This document shows, piece after piece, positions 50,429 through 59,507 of a DNA stretch of 64,000 nt. The notes below the pieces were generated by a model that was not told the DNA's origin, searched no databases, and worked only from the letters and a program-made list of their open reading frames with translations. The stretch's first letter is position 1, and every line of letters starts with the position of its first letter. A program made the translations under genes and the position numbers. The stretch is from Actinobacteria bacterium OV320 (lineage in GTDB: Bacteria > Actinomycetota > Actinomycetes > Streptomycetales > Streptomycetaceae), in assembly GCA_001298545.1 (NCBI GenBank), contig LJCX01000026.1:62001-126000 (forward strand), in the 5' to 3' direction.

Positions 50429-51460
50429 TCAAGCCCGCTGCCCGAACAGCTCCCGCAGCACGTCCTCCATCGTCACCAGACCGGACAGCCGCCCGTCGGA
50501 GCCGAGCACGGCCGCCAGATGCGTACGGGTGCCCCGCATCGCGGTGAGGACGTCGTCCAGCGGAGTCGCCTCCCGCACGCGCGCGATGGGCCGCATGTCG
50601 CCCAGCCGGAACGCCGTGTCCCGCGGCGAGGCGTCCAGCGCGTCCTTCACGTGCAGGTAACCGACGATCCGGCGCCCCTCGTCCACCACGGGGAACCGGG
50701 AGAACCCGGACTCCGCCGCCAGCCGCTCCAGCTCCTCCGGAGTGACGCCCACGCGCGCGTAGACGACCCCCTCCAGAGGCAGGACGACATCACGCACCGG
50801 ACGCCGACCCAGCTCCAGGGCGTCGTGCAGCCGCTCCAGGGCGCGGTCGTCGATGAGACCCGCCTCACCGGCGTCCTTGACGATCTGGGCGAGCTGGGCG
50901 TCCGAGAAGGCCGCGGCGACCTCGTCCTTGGTCTCGATCCGCAGGAGCTTCAGCAGGCCGTTCGCGAAGGCGTTGATCGCGAAGATCACCGGGCGCAGCG
51001 CCCGGGCCAGCGTGACCAGCGGCGGCCCCAGCAGCAGCGCGCTGCGCACCGGCTCCGCGAGCGCGATGTTCTTCGGCACCATCTCGCCGAGCAGCATGTG
51101 CAGATAGGTAGCCGCCGCCAGCGCGATGACGAAGGACACCGCGTGTCCCGCGCCCTCGGGCACGCCCACCGCGTGGAACGCCGGCTCCAGCAGGTGCGCG
51201 ATGGCGGGTTCGGCGACCACACCGAGGATCAGCGTGCACAGGGTGATGCCGAGCTGCGCGGCCGCCATCAGGGCGGACACGTGCTGGAGGCCCCACAGCA
51301 CGCTCTTGGCGCGCCGGTCGCCCTGCGCGCCCTTCGCGCCGCCTTCGAGGTACTGCTCGATCTGGGAGCGGCGTACGGAGATCAGCGCGAACTCCGCGCC
51401 GACGAAGAACGCGTTGACGACGAGGGTCGCCAGTGCGATCAGCAACTGGACGGCGATCAC
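50429..51460 (-). CDS. CorC/CNNM (hemolysin) family transporter-like protein, copy 1
   Basis: A 343-residue protein: N-terminal CNNM membrane domain (about 1-175; AFFVGAEFALISVRRSQIEQYL, LGEMVPKNIALAEP) and two CBS domains (about 195-320; GVVYARVGVTPEELERLAAESG, LAAVLGSDGRLSGLVTMEDVLREL). CNNM proteins move Mg2+ or related ions. Its start overlaps the end of the second copy, so the pair is an operon. It lacks a C-terminal CorC-HlyC domain. Confidence 0.9.
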   Translation of the reverse strand: MIAVQLLIALATLVVNAFFVGAEFALISVRRSQIEQYLEGGAKGAQGDRRAKSVLWGLQHVSALMAAAQLGITLCTLILGVVAEPAIAHLLEPAFHAVGVPEGAGHAVSFVIALAAATYLHMLLGEMVPKNIALAEPVRSALLLGPPLVTLARALRPVIFAINAFANGLLKLLRIETKDEVAAAFSDAQLAQIVKDAGEAGLIDDRALERLHDALELGRRPVRDVVLPLEGVVYARVGVTPEELERLAAESGFSRFPVVDEGRRIVGYLHVKDALDASPRDTAFRLGDMRPIARVREATPLDDVLTAMRGTRTHLAAVLGSDGRLSGLVTMEDVLRELFGQRA

Positions 51461-52797
51461 TTCCCGGCCTCCTGTTCAAAACCCTCGGAAGGGGCGAGCG
51501 GCGCGTGCAGCAGCACGCGCGCGGCCCGCCGGCCCGAGGCGTCCACCACGTCCATGCGCCAGCCCGCGACCTCCACGGTGTCGCCGACCGCCGGTATCCG
51601 GCCCAGCTCGGTGGCGAGCAGACCGGCGAGCGTCTCGTACGGCCCCTCGGGGGTGTGCAGGCCCACGCGGGCGAGCTGGTCGGTGCGGGCGGCGCCGTCG
51701 GCCGAGTAGAGCGTGCGGCCCTCGTCGTCCTTGCCCGCGGGGGCCAGGTCGGACGTCTCGTGCGGGTCGTGTTCGTCGCGGACCTCGCCGACGACCTCCT
51801 CGACGATGTCCTCCAGCGTCGCCACGCCCGCCGTGCCGCCGTACTCGTCGATGACCACGGCCATCGTCCGCTTGCCGGACAGCCGGTCCAGCAGCCGGTC
51901 CACGGTCAGCGACTCGGGCACGAGGAGCGGCTCGCGCATGATCTCCGAGACGGGTACGCGCGGTCGGCGCTCCGCCGGGATCGCCAGCACGTCCTTGATG
52001 TGCGCGGTGCCCACCACCGAGTCGAGGTTGCCGCGGTACACGGGGAACCGGGACAGGCCCGTCGCCCGGGTCGCGTTCGCCACGTCCTCGCAGGTCGCCG
52101 CCGCTTCGAGGGCGATGACCTGGACGCGCGGGGTCATCACGTTCTCCGCGGTCAGATCGGCCAGGTTCAGCGTGCGCACGAACAGCTCCGCGGTGTCCGC
52201 CTCCAGGGCGCCCTCCTTCGCGGAGTGCCGGGCCAGGGCCGCGAGCTCCTGGGGGCCGCGCGCGGCGGCGAGTTCCTCGGTGGGCTCCACGCCGAAGCGG
52301 CGCACGATGCGGTTCGCGGTGTTGTTGAGGTGGGTGATGAAGGGCCGGAAGGCGGCGCTGAACCAGCGCTGCGCGTTGCCCACGCGCTTGGCGACGGCCA
52401 GCGGGGAGGAGATCGCCCAGTTCTTGGGCACGAGTTCGCCGACGACCATCAGGAACACGGTCGACAGGGCCGTGCCCAGCACCAGCGCGACGGAACTCGA
52501 CGTGGTACTCGACAGGCCGAGCGACTCCAGCGGCCCGGCGATCAGCTTGGCGATCGACGGCTCGGAGAGCATGCCGACCACGAGGTTGGTGACGGTGATG
52601 CCGAGCTGGGCGCCGGAGAGCTGGAAGGTGAGGTTCCGTACGGCCTTGAGCGCTCCGGGAGCGCCGCGCTCGCCGCGCTCCACCGCCCGTTCCAGCTCGC
52701 TGCGCTCGACCGTGGTCAGCGAGAACTCGGCGGCGACGAAGGCGCCGCACGCGAGCGACAGCAGGATCGCCACCAGGAGGAGCAGGACTTCGGTCAT
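51457..52797 (-). CDS. CorC/CNNM (hemolysin) family transporter-like protein, copy 2
   Basis: A 446-residue paralogue of the next gene: CNNM membrane domain (about 1-200; AFVAAEFSLTTVERSELERAV, GELVPKNWAI), two CBS domains (about 215-340; GTAHIKDVLAIPAERRP, MAVVIDEYGGTAGVATLEDIVEEVVGEV), and a C-terminal CorC-HlyC domain (about 360-440). The two genes overlap at the ATGA. Products likely interact in magnesium or divalent ion handling. Confidence 0.92.
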   Translation of the reverse strand: MTEVLLLLVAILLSLACGAFVAAEFSLTTVERSELERAVERGERGAPGALKAVRNLTFQLSGAQLGITVTNLVVGMLSEPSIAKLIAGPLESLGLSSTTSSSVALVLGTALSTVFLMVVGELVPKNWAISSPLAVAKRVGNAQRWFSAAFRPFITHLNNTANRIVRRFGVEPTEELAAARGPQELAALARHSAKEGALEADTAELFVRTLNLADLTAENVMTPRVQVIALEAAATCEDVANATRATGLSRFPVYRGNLDSVVGTAHIKDVLAIPAERRPRVPVSEIMREPLLVPESLTVDRLLDRLSGKRTMAVVIDEYGGTAGVATLEDIVEEVVGEVRDEHDPHETSDLAPAGKDDEGRTLYSADGAARTDQLARVGLHTPEGPYETLAGLLATELGRIPAVGDTVEVAGWRMDVVDASGRRAARVLLHAPLAPSEGFEQEAGK

Positions 52798-52959
52798 CGG
52801 GTCACCTCCGTCCCATGATCGGACAGGGCGGGGAGGGACGCGCGGTGTCGCGTGGGGGTACTGGGAGGCTCGCCCATGGGCGGACGCTCACACCTTTCAT
52901 GAAGTCATCAGGGGACCGCGCGGGTCGTCCGCACAGTCCCCCAATAGTAAAGGATCGGC

Positions 52960-52980
52960 AAAAGAGCCCTTCGGGGGCTC
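52960..52980 (-). terminator. Intrinsic terminator of the GNAT gene
   Basis: On the minus strand the stem GAGCCC/GGGCTC (52980-52975 and 52969-52964) closes on a CCGAA loop and is followed at once by TTTT. This is a textbook hairpin plus U-tract, rare in this GC-rich window, placed directly after the GNAT stop codon. Confidence 0.8.
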
Positions 52981-52983
52981 CGG

Positions 52984-53409
52984 TCAGTCGCTGAGCGGCT
53001 TCACCCAGCGCCGCCACTTCTCCTCGGGCGCGTACCCCGCAGCGCGCCAGGCATGATGCGCCGTTTCGTTGCGGGTGAGCACCATCGCGTCCCCGCGGCG
53101 CCCGCCCAGCCGCACGAACCGCTCCTCCGCGGCGGCCAGCAGCGCCGAGCCGATGCCCCGGCGGCGCTGGTCGGGATGCACCGCCAGCCGGTACAGATGG
53201 CACCGCCATCCGTCGAACCCGGCGATCACCGTCCCGGCCAGCTCACCGTCCCGCTCGGCGAGGATCAGCGCCCCCGGATCGCGCGCGACCAGCCGCTCCA
53301 CCCCGCTCCGGTCGTCGCTGATGCTGGTGCCCTCGGCGGAGGTCTTCCAGAAGGCCAGCACGGTGTCCAGGTCCTCGGGGCCGGCGGCCCGTATCCGCAG
53401 ATCAGTCAT
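52984..53409 (-). CDS. GNAT family N-acetyltransferase
   Basis: A 141-residue GNAT enzyme. IRAAGPEDLDTVLAFW starts the fold, and CHLYRLAVHPDQRRRGIGSALLAAAEE is the acetyl-CoA binding motif A (RRRGIG). The C-terminal NETAHHAWRAAGY is motif B. Acceptor unknown. ATG 53409 is the first good start; the frame remains open upstream without codon support. Confidence 0.9.
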   Translation of the reverse strand: MTDLRIRAAGPEDLDTVLAFWKTSAEGTSISDDRSGVERLVARDPGALILAERDGELAGTVIAGFDGWRCHLYRLAVHPDQRRRGIGSALLAAAEERFVRLGGRRGDAMVLTRNETAHHAWRAAGYAPEEKWRRWVKPLSD

Positions 53410-53482
53410 GGACCGATCCCACCACGCGGGAAACCGGCCGGAACGCGAATTTCCAGCATGCGGACGCCTGCCGACGGCCCGC

Positions 53483-53640
53483 GGACGGCAAGCGGGTCCC
53501 GGAGGACAGGGGGCGATACGGCCGGTCTCCGGACGGCGGCCGCCCGCTCCCCGGAGGGCAGACGGCTGGTGTCTGGACGGCGGTCGGCCGCTACCCGGAG
53601 GGCAGGTGGCCGGTACGCCGACGGCAGTCGGCCAGTCCTC
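53483..53640. repeat. Degenerate 44-bp tandem repeats
   Basis: GGACGGC-like starts occur at 53483, 53531, 53575 and 53619, the last three 44 bp apart; CCGGAGGGCAG recurs at 53551 and 53595 and, as CCGGAGGACAG, at 53499. The last unit also forms an inverted repeat GCCGACGGCAG / CTGCCGTCGGC (53617-53627 / 53652-53662). Confidence 0.7.
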
Positions 53641-53697
53641 GGACCGGCCGGCTGCCGTCGGCCCGTCCCGGGAACGCCCCTCGGCGCACACGCCCCG

Positions 53698-53743
53698 GCG
53701 ATCACGGGCGGGAACCCCCGGAGGTGTTCGCGCCCGTGATCGC
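53698..53743. terminator. Terminator after the ABC permease gene
   Basis: GCGATCACGGGCG (53698-53710) pairs perfectly with CGCCCGTGATCGC (53731-53743) just past the permease stop on the minus strand. Confidence 0.85.
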
Positions 53744-53750
53744 TCTCGTG

Positions 53751-56318
53751 TCACTCGTGCGCGATCGCGGCCAGGACGTTCATCCGCGAGGCGCGCAGCG
53801 CGGGCAGCAGGGCCGCCACCACGCCGACGACCGCGGAGCCCACCACGACCGCGACGATCGTGCCCCACGGGACGGCGAGGGCCTTCATGCCCTGCAACTC
53901 CAGCACCTGCTGTATGCACACGCCCCACACCAGCCCGAGCGCCAGGCCCAGCACCGCGCCGAAGACCGCGATGACGACCGACTCCAGCCGGATCATCCGG
54001 CGCAACTGCCGCCGGCCCAGCCCGATGGCGCGCAGCAGCCCGATCTCGCGGGTCCGCTCCACCACCGACAGCGCCAGGGTGTTGACCACACCGAGCACCG
54101 CGATGACGATCGCGAGCCCGAGCAGGGCGTACACCAGGTAGAGCAGCACGGCGATCTGGTCGTGCACCAGCTTCTTGTAGTCGGCCTGGTCACGCGCCTG
54201 TACCTGCGGATACGCGTCGAGCGTCTTCTCCAGGCGGGGCCGCAGCTGGTCGCCGCCGGTCCCGGAGGCCGCGTTCACGTACAGCGCCGAGTCCTGCCCG
54301 CCGGGCACGTACTTCTCGACGGTGGCGATCCCGAGGAACAGCCCGCCCTGCATGCCGAACCCGTCGCCGCCGTCCTGGTCGGTGAGCGCGCCGACCTTCA
54401 GCGACGTGGTCCGCTTCCCGGGGAACTCCACCGGCAGCACACTGCCCAGCCGTACCCCGTGGTCCTTGGCGAAGTCGACGTCCATGCCGATGGCGCCGTC
54501 GGCCAGCGCGGCCGCCGTGTCGCCCTGCGCGTAGGTGATGTGCGCGACGTCGTCGACCCGGTCGTCGTAACCGGAGGCGGTCGTCTCGACGCGCTTGCCG
54601 TCGGGCAGCCGCACGGCGAGCGGCGCGAACCGCTGCCGTACGACCAGGCCGACACCCTCGGTGTCGCGCACCGCGTCCGTGACCTCTTGGGAGAACGGCG
54701 TGAAGTTGGCGTTCTGGACGACGAAGTCGGCGCCCAGCGTCTTGTCGATCTGCTCGTCGAAGGACTTGGACATCGACGCGCTCGCCACCGACATCCCGCC
54801 GACCAGGGCGAGACCCACCATCAACGCGGCCGCCGTGGCGCCGGTACGGCGCGGGTTGCGCAGGGCGTTGCGCTGGCTCATCCGGCCCACCGAGCCGAAC
54901 AGCGCGGGGAAGGCGCCGCCGAGCACGCGGATCACCGGGCGGACGAGCAGCGGCCCCGCGATGACGGTGGCGATGAGCGTGAGCACGACACCCAGGCCCA
55001 GCAGGGACGCCGCGGACGCCGTCTTCGAGGAGCTCACACAGCCGGCGAGCGCCGCCACGCCCAGCGCGCCGACGACCGCGCCGACCACCGCGCGCACCTT
55101 CAGCGGCCGCCCCACCCCGGCGATGTCCGCGTCCGCGAGGGCCGCCATCGGCGACACGGTCGCGGCGCGCCGGGCCGGGAGGTAGGCCGCCACGAAGGTG
55201 ACGCCGACGCCGACGACGTACGCCGACACCGGGGTCGCCCAGCCGACGACCATCTCCGTGGTCTTCAGGTTCATGCCGAACGCGCTCATGAGCTTGATCA
55301 GCCCGGCCGCCAGACCGATGCCGGCGGCGAGGCCGACCGTGGAGCCCACGACACCGAGCAGCACCGCCTCGGTGAGCACCGAGCGGCGCACCTGACGGCG
55401 GTCGGCGCCCAGGGCGCGCAGCAGGCCCAGCTCACGCGTGCGCTGGGCGATCAGCATCGAGAACGTGTTGACGATCAGGAACACACCGACCAGGACGGCG
55501 ATCCCGGCGAAGCCGAGCATCACGTACTTGATCACGTCGAGGAACCCGCCCAGCGCCTCCGCCGACGACTCCGCCTGCTCATCCGCGGTCTTCACGTCGT
55601 AGGGCCCGGCACCGATCGCGGCGCTCACGCGCCGCTCGAGGACCGGGTCGCTCACCCCCTGCGCCGCGTCGACGGAGATGCTCGTGGCCTTGTCCGGTGA
55701 TCCCAGGAGCTGGTCGGCGGCCGTCTTCGGGTCGAGGAAGACCAGGGCCGCGCCCGGGTTGGTGGTGGTGAAGGTGGCGATGCCGACGATCCTCACCTTG
55801 AACGAGCCCGGCTGGGCCATCACGGTGAGGGTGTCGCCGATCCTCACGTGCTTCTTGTCGGCGGTGTCGGCGTCGAGCATGGCCTCGCCCGCGCCCTGCG
55901 GGGCGTGGCCGGAGGTCAGCTTCACCGGGCTGCGGTCGGTGACGTACCAGTCGGTGGCGATGGTCGGCGCGCCGGTGGTCGGCCCGACGGACTTGTTCTC
56001 TCCGTCCACGACCGTGATGTTCTCCACGCTCACGTCCGCGTGGGTCGACGCGACCCCGTCGACGCGGGCCACCTCCTCGGCGAGGGAGGCGGGCACGGTC
56101 TGTACCGCGCCGGTCGGCACGGACGCCTTCAGGTCGTCGCTGGGCTCGACCGTCACGTCCGCCGACGTGGACGCGAAGAGCCGGTCGAAGGTGCGGGTGA
56201 CCGTGTCGGAGAAGATCAGGCTGCCCGCGACGAACGCCACCGACAGGACGACGGCGAGCGCGGACAGCAGCAGCCGTCCCTTGTGCGCGAGGAAGCTTCT
56301 GAGGGTGGCTTTCAGCAC
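53751..56318 (-). CDS. ABC transporter permease, FtsX/MacB-like
   Basis: An 855-residue membrane subunit. A first helix near residue 17 (LLLSALAVVLSVAFVAGSLIF) is followed by a large extracellular region, then FtsX-type membrane blocks around 260-400 (MLIAQRTRELGLLRALGADRRQVRRSV), a second extracellular domain, and another block at the C-terminus (ERTREIGLLRAIGLGRRQLRRMI). Two FtsX domains in one chain is typical of actinobacterial exporters of peptides or lipids. Runs with the ATPase gene, 4 bp apart. Confidence 0.93.
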   Translation of the reverse strand: MLKATLRSFLAHKGRLLLSALAVVLSVAFVAGSLIFSDTVTRTFDRLFASTSADVTVEPSDDLKASVPTGAVQTVPASLAEEVARVDGVASTHADVSVENITVVDGENKSVGPTTGAPTIATDWYVTDRSPVKLTSGHAPQGAGEAMLDADTADKKHVRIGDTLTVMAQPGSFKVRIVGIATFTTTNPGAALVFLDPKTAADQLLGSPDKATSISVDAAQGVSDPVLERRVSAAIGAGPYDVKTADEQAESSAEALGGFLDVIKYVMLGFAGIAVLVGVFLIVNTFSMLIAQRTRELGLLRALGADRRQVRRSVLTEAVLLGVVGSTVGLAAGIGLAAGLIKLMSAFGMNLKTTEMVVGWATPVSAYVVGVGVTFVAAYLPARRAATVSPMAALADADIAGVGRPLKVRAVVGAVVGALGVAALAGCVSSSKTASAASLLGLGVVLTLIATVIAGPLLVRPVIRVLGGAFPALFGSVGRMSQRNALRNPRRTGATAAALMVGLALVGGMSVASASMSKSFDEQIDKTLGADFVVQNANFTPFSQEVTDAVRDTEGVGLVVRQRFAPLAVRLPDGKRVETTASGYDDRVDDVAHITYAQGDTAAALADGAIGMDVDFAKDHGVRLGSVLPVEFPGKRTTSLKVGALTDQDGGDGFGMQGGLFLGIATVEKYVPGGQDSALYVNAASGTGGDQLRPRLEKTLDAYPQVQARDQADYKKLVHDQIAVLLYLVYALLGLAIVIAVLGVVNTLALSVVERTREIGLLRAIGLGRRQLRRMIRLESVVIAVFGAVLGLALGLVWGVCIQQVLELQGMKALAVPWGTIVAVVVGSAVVGVVAALLPALRASRMNVLAAIAHE

Positions 56319-56322
56319 CGGA

Positions 56323-57198
56323 TCACTTCTCCTTGGCGTCGGTGCCGTGGGCGGTTCCGTGGGCGTCGGCGGCGGGGATGCCGACGCCGCCGCTCTCGCC
56401 GCCGCTCTCGCCGTCGGACTGGGCGCGGATCACGTCGAAGCGCTTCATGCGTTCCAGCACCGCGTCCGCCGTCGGCCGCTCCATCTCGTCCACGATCCGC
56501 CCGTCCGCGAGGAAGAGCACCAGGTCGGAGTGGGCGGCGGCACCCGGGTCGTGGGTGACCATGACGACCGTCTGTCCCAGCTGGTCGACGGCCTCCCGCA
56601 GGAACGCGAGGACCTCGAGCCCGGCGCGCGAGTCCAGGTTGCCGGTCGGCTCGTCGGCGAAGATCAGCTCGGGTCGGGAGGCGAGCGCCCGGGCGCAGGC
56701 CACGCGCTGCTGCTGGCCGCCGGAGAGCTGCGACGGCCGGTGCTTCAGCCGGTCCCGCAGGCCGAGCGTGTCGATCACCTGGTCCAGCCACTTCTGGTCG
56801 GGCTTCTGCCCCGCGATGTCCATGGGCAGGGTGATGTTCTCGGCGGCGTTCAGCGTCGGGATCAGGTTGAACGACTGGAACATGAACCCGATCCGGTCCC
56901 GTCGCAGCCGGGTCAGCTCCCGGTCCTTCAGTCCCGTGATCTCGGTGTCGCCGATCCACACCTGACCGGCCGACACCGTGTCGAGGCCCGCCAGACAGTG
57001 CATCAGGGTCGACTTGCCGGAACCGGACGGGCCCATGACGGCGGTGAAGCGGCCGCGCGCGATGTCCACGTCCACCGAGTCCAGGGCGAGCACCGTGGTC
57101 TCGCCCGAGCCGTACGCCTTGGTCAGACCGCGGGCGCGGGCCGCGATCCCGTCGGCCGAGGCCAGGCCGGGGGCGTGCTCCGCAGCAGGTGTGGACAA
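56323..57198 (-). CDS. ABC transporter ATP-binding protein, MacB/LolD-like
   Basis: A 291-residue ATPase. Walker A GPSGSGKST, signature LSGGQQQR, Walker B ELIFADEP and the H-loop VTHDP are all present; TLNAAENITLPMDIAGQKP is the LolD-like region. Pairs with the large permease just downstream. TTG at 57198 with GAGGAG at good spacing was chosen; upstream in-frame codons lack this. Exported substrate unknown. Confidence 0.92.
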   Translation of the reverse strand: MSTPAAEHAPGLASADGIAARARGLTKAYGSGETTVLALDSVDVDIARGRFTAVMGPSGSGKSTLMHCLAGLDTVSAGQVWIGDTEITGLKDRELTRLRRDRIGFMFQSFNLIPTLNAAENITLPMDIAGQKPDQKWLDQVIDTLGLRDRLKHRPSQLSGGQQQRVACARALASRPELIFADEPTGNLDSRAGLEVLAFLREAVDQLGQTVVMVTHDPGAAAHSDLVLFLADGRIVDEMERPTADAVLERMKRFDVIRAQSDGESGGESGGVGIPAADAHGTAHGTDAKEK

Positions 57199-57317
57199 GG
57201 CTGTCTCCTCGCTCGTGTGGACGTGCCGATCGCGTGGTGATGTGTCTGCCCGGCCGAGCGTAGTGTGACCCGGCGCACACCCGGTATCCCTTTTCACCTC
57301 CCGGCCGCCCTTGCCGT

Positions 57318-57339
57318 TGCTAGCAGCACGGCGCTAGCG
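57318..57339. promoter_or_regulatory. Toxin-antitoxin operator and promoter
   Basis: TGCTAGCA (57318-57325) and CGCTAGCG (57332-57339) are two perfect palindromes sharing GCTAGC and centred 14 bp apart, as expected for paired ribbon-helix-helix dimers. They fill the spacer and the -10 of a possible promoter TTGCCG (57311-57316) / TAGCGT (57335-57340). The antitoxin ATG at 57347 would then be near the first transcribed base. Confidence 0.65.
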
Positions 57340-57346
57340 TCGAGGT

Positions 57347-57589
57347 ATGGCGAAGACCCAGCTGAACGTACGCGTCGACGAGGGCACGGCCCGCGCCGCC
57401 CGCGAGCGCGCCACGGCCCGCGGCATGAGCGTCAACCGCTATATAGAAGAGCTGGTCAGACAGGACGCCGGCGAAGTCGGCCACACGTTCGTCGAGGCCG
57501 CCAGTGACTTCATGAAGCAGTACGAGGCCGTGTTCGCGGAAGAGTTCGGCGCCGACCGCGAGGGCGGCACGCGCGAAGGTCGCCGCTGA
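57347..57589 (+). CDS. Ribbon-helix-helix antitoxin
   Basis: An 80-residue protein. The N-terminal half (TQLNVRVDEGTARAARERATARGMSVNRYIEELV) is a ribbon-helix-helix DNA-binding fold; the C-terminal half is acidic and helical, as in antitoxins that wrap their toxin. It is 4 bp upstream of the Fic-like toxin gene. Likely autoregulates through the GCTAGC repeats just upstream. Confidence 0.88.
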   Translation: MAKTQLNVRVDEGTARAARERATARGMSVNRYIEELVRQDAGEVGHTFVEAASDFMKQYEAVFAEEFGADREGGTREGRR

Positions 57590-57593
57590 TCCC

Positions 57594-57968
57594 TTGAGCG
57601 ACCTCCGCATCGATCTCGCCTGGCTTCTCATGCTCGCCGAACAGAAGACCCCGGGGGACCCCCAGGTCACCGACTGGGGGGCACTGGTGGCGGCCGTGGC
57701 GCGCCACCAGGCGGAGATATTCGACGTCCCCGTCTACGACGACGCGCCGGCCCGCGCCGCGGCGCTGCTCCAGCTCCTCATCCACGTCCCCGCGCTGGAG
57801 CGCTCCAACGCCCTGTTCGCGTGCGCCGTCGCGTACGCCTATCTCGTCGCCAGCGGCCTGAAGGTCGCCACCTCGCCCGAACAGGTCCGCGACCTGGCCC
57901 GGCTGGTCAAGAGCGGGGAGGCGTCGGTGTCCGACATCGCGCGGGAACTGCGCCAGTGGAGCCTATGA
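57594..57968 (+). CDS. Fic/Doc-like toxin component
   Basis: A 124-residue helical protein. HVPALERSNALFACAVAYAYLVASG aligns with the Fic/Doc core HxFxxGNxR followed by the helix, keeping the catalytic His but changing the Gly/Lys-rich loop. Doc-type toxins modify translation factors; altered loop residues mean the chemistry may differ. TTG start at 57594. The stop overlaps the convergent methyltransferase by 6 bp. Confidence 0.78.
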   Translation: MSDLRIDLAWLLMLAEQKTPGDPQVTDWGALVAAVARHQAEIFDVPVYDDAPARAAALLQLLIHVPALERSNALFACAVAYAYLVASGLKVATSPEQVRDLARLVKSGEASVSDIARELRQWSL

Positions 57969-58640
57969 GGGGCGCCGGGCCCTACCGAGAACGCAGTACG
58001 AGGCGGGGGACCGAGGGCCCTTCTCCGGCACGGTCAGCCGACGGTACGGGCCGACCTCGAACCCTGCCTCGCGCAGGGCGTCGAGGGTGTCCCGGGTGAG
58101 GTGACAGCCGCCGGCCAGGGTCGGCCACACCGTGCGGTCCAGTGCGCGCTGGGTGAACCGCATCGCCGGACCACCGCCGGGACCGTGCTCGAAGAACCTC
58201 AGTTCACCGCCGGGCCGCAGCACCCGCCGCAGCTCCCCGAGCGTGCGGGGCACGTCCCGCACGCTGCACAGCACCAGCGAGAGCACCGCTCCGTCGAAGG
58301 CCTCGCTCTTCACCGGCAGCGCTTCCGCCACCGCCGGCACGACATCGACCGGCACCTCCGCGCGCCGGGCCGCCTCCAGCGCCAGCGTGCGCAGATGGCG
58401 CTCCGGCTCGATCGCGACGACCTCCGAGACGGCGGCCGGGTAGTGCGCGAAGTTCAGTCCGTTGCCCGCGCCGATCTCGATGATCCGTCCGGAGAGCCCC
58501 GAGAGCAGCTGGTCACGTACGGCGGCCAGACCGGCCCGGGTCTCCGCGGCCGCACCGAGCCGGGCGTAGAACCGGGCGAACAACGGGTGGTGGACGGCGT
58601 CACCGGGCACCTTGGCGGAGCCGCTGGAGCGCAGGGTCAT
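57963..58640 (-). CDS. Class I SAM-dependent methyltransferase
   Basis: A 225-residue methyltransferase. Motif I IIEIGAGNGLNFAHYP is at about residue 50, AIEPERHLRTLALEAAR holds the acidic SAM contact, and VLSLVLCSVRDVPRTLGELRRVLRPGGELRFFEHG is motifs IV to VI. The acceptor is unknown; it resembles the small-molecule/phospholipid methyltransferase group. Confidence 0.9.
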   Translation of the reverse strand: MTLRSSGSAKVPGDAVHHPLFARFYARLGAAAETRAGLAAVRDQLLSGLSGRIIEIGAGNGLNFAHYPAAVSEVVAIEPERHLRTLALEAARRAEVPVDVVPAVAEALPVKSEAFDGAVLSLVLCSVRDVPRTLGELRRVLRPGGELRFFEHGPGGGPAMRFTQRALDRTVWPTLAGGCHLTRDTLDALREAGFEVGPYRRLTVPEKGPRSPASYCVLGRARRPS

Positions 58641-58732
58641 GGCGACCTCCCGGGCAGGACGGGCCTACCGGGATTCTCCCCCGTGCAGGCCCGCCGCACC
58701 CGTGCTGTCGCGCCGCTCGCTCGTCCGACGGT

Positions 58733-59419
58733 CTACTGGACGAAGTCGCGCACCTGCTCGTACACCCCGGAGTCGTTGTTGATGTCCGTGTGCGAGATGC
58801 AGCCGACGCCGACGTTGGTGGCCCCGCTCAGCAGCGCCGAGGAGTCCGGGTCGATGGCCGAGTCGCAGTTCGACCAGTAGGTCGCGTAGTTCACGCTGCC
58901 CGGGGTCTCGTCACCGGAGTTGAGCGCGGTGAGGAACGAACTGCCGGTGACCATCTCGGCGCAGGAGGTGTAGAGCCAGCTGCACCACGAGGCGACCGAC
59001 GTCCCGTGGTTGGTGCCCGCGACGGAGACGAAGTCGTCCACGTACGCCGTGCCGCCGAGGTTCTTGAGGTAATAGCGGGAACTCAGCGCGCCCATGGAGT
59101 GGACGACCACGTCGACCTTGGACGCGCCGGTTCTGGCCAGCACGCTCTTGATCTCGGTGTTGAGCTGTGAGGCGGTCGTGACGTTCGACTGGGACCAGCT
59201 GTAGGTCCAGGCGTCCAGCTCGGCGGCCGTGTAGCCGTCGGCCTTGAAGTCCGCGACCCAGTCGTCCCAGCTGCTCGAGGAACTGCTGAGACCGTGTACG
59301 AAGACGATCGGATTGTGGGTCGCGGCGTGGGCTGTGGGGGCGGAGAACGAGAGTGACAGAAGGAGCGAAGAGACCACGGCCGAGAAAGCCGCGGCGATGC
59401 GACGCTTGTGGCGCTGCAT
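58733..59419 (-). CDS. Secreted triacylglycerol lipase
   Basis: A 228-residue secreted lipase. Sec signal peptide (KRRIAAAFSAVVSSLLLSLSFSAPTAHA) ends at an AxA site near residue 32. The mature enzyme opens with IVFVHGLSSSSSSWDDW (oxyanion segment), the nucleophile is in VVHSMGALSSRYY (Ser), an Asp lies in the C-terminal third, and the His is in GVGCISHTDINND. Cys residues could form disulfides. Divergent from a LuxR regulator and likely under its control. Confidence 0.92.
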   Translation of the reverse strand: MQRHKRRIAAAFSAVVSSLLLSLSFSAPTAHAATHNPIVFVHGLSSSSSSWDDWVADFKADGYTAAELDAWTYSWSQSNVTTASQLNTEIKSVLARTGASKVDVVVHSMGALSSRYYLKNLGGTAYVDDFVSVAGTNHGTSVASWCSWLYTSCAEMVTGSSFLTALNSGDETPGSVNYATYWSNCDSAIDPDSSALLSGATNVGVGCISHTDINNDSGVYEQVRDFVQ

Positions 59420-59507
59420 GATGCCTCCTGAAACGTGTGGGGTTGCCAGGAGTGTCCGGCGGGTCTACGCGCGCCGCATCGGTGAAATCGCCAGTCTTTA
59501 CGGTTCA

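Larger units (their letters stand above)
53410..53750. other. 341-bp region with degenerate tandem repeats
   Basis: No gene. It contains the repeated GGACGGC...CCGGAGGGCAG units (53483-53640) and the ABC-transporter terminator (53698-53743). Confidence 0.6.

Noticed and set aside
53410..53928. N-terminal extension of the GNAT gene
   Set aside because: Upstream frame lacks family similarity, runs through the repeat array and lies over the ABC terminator.
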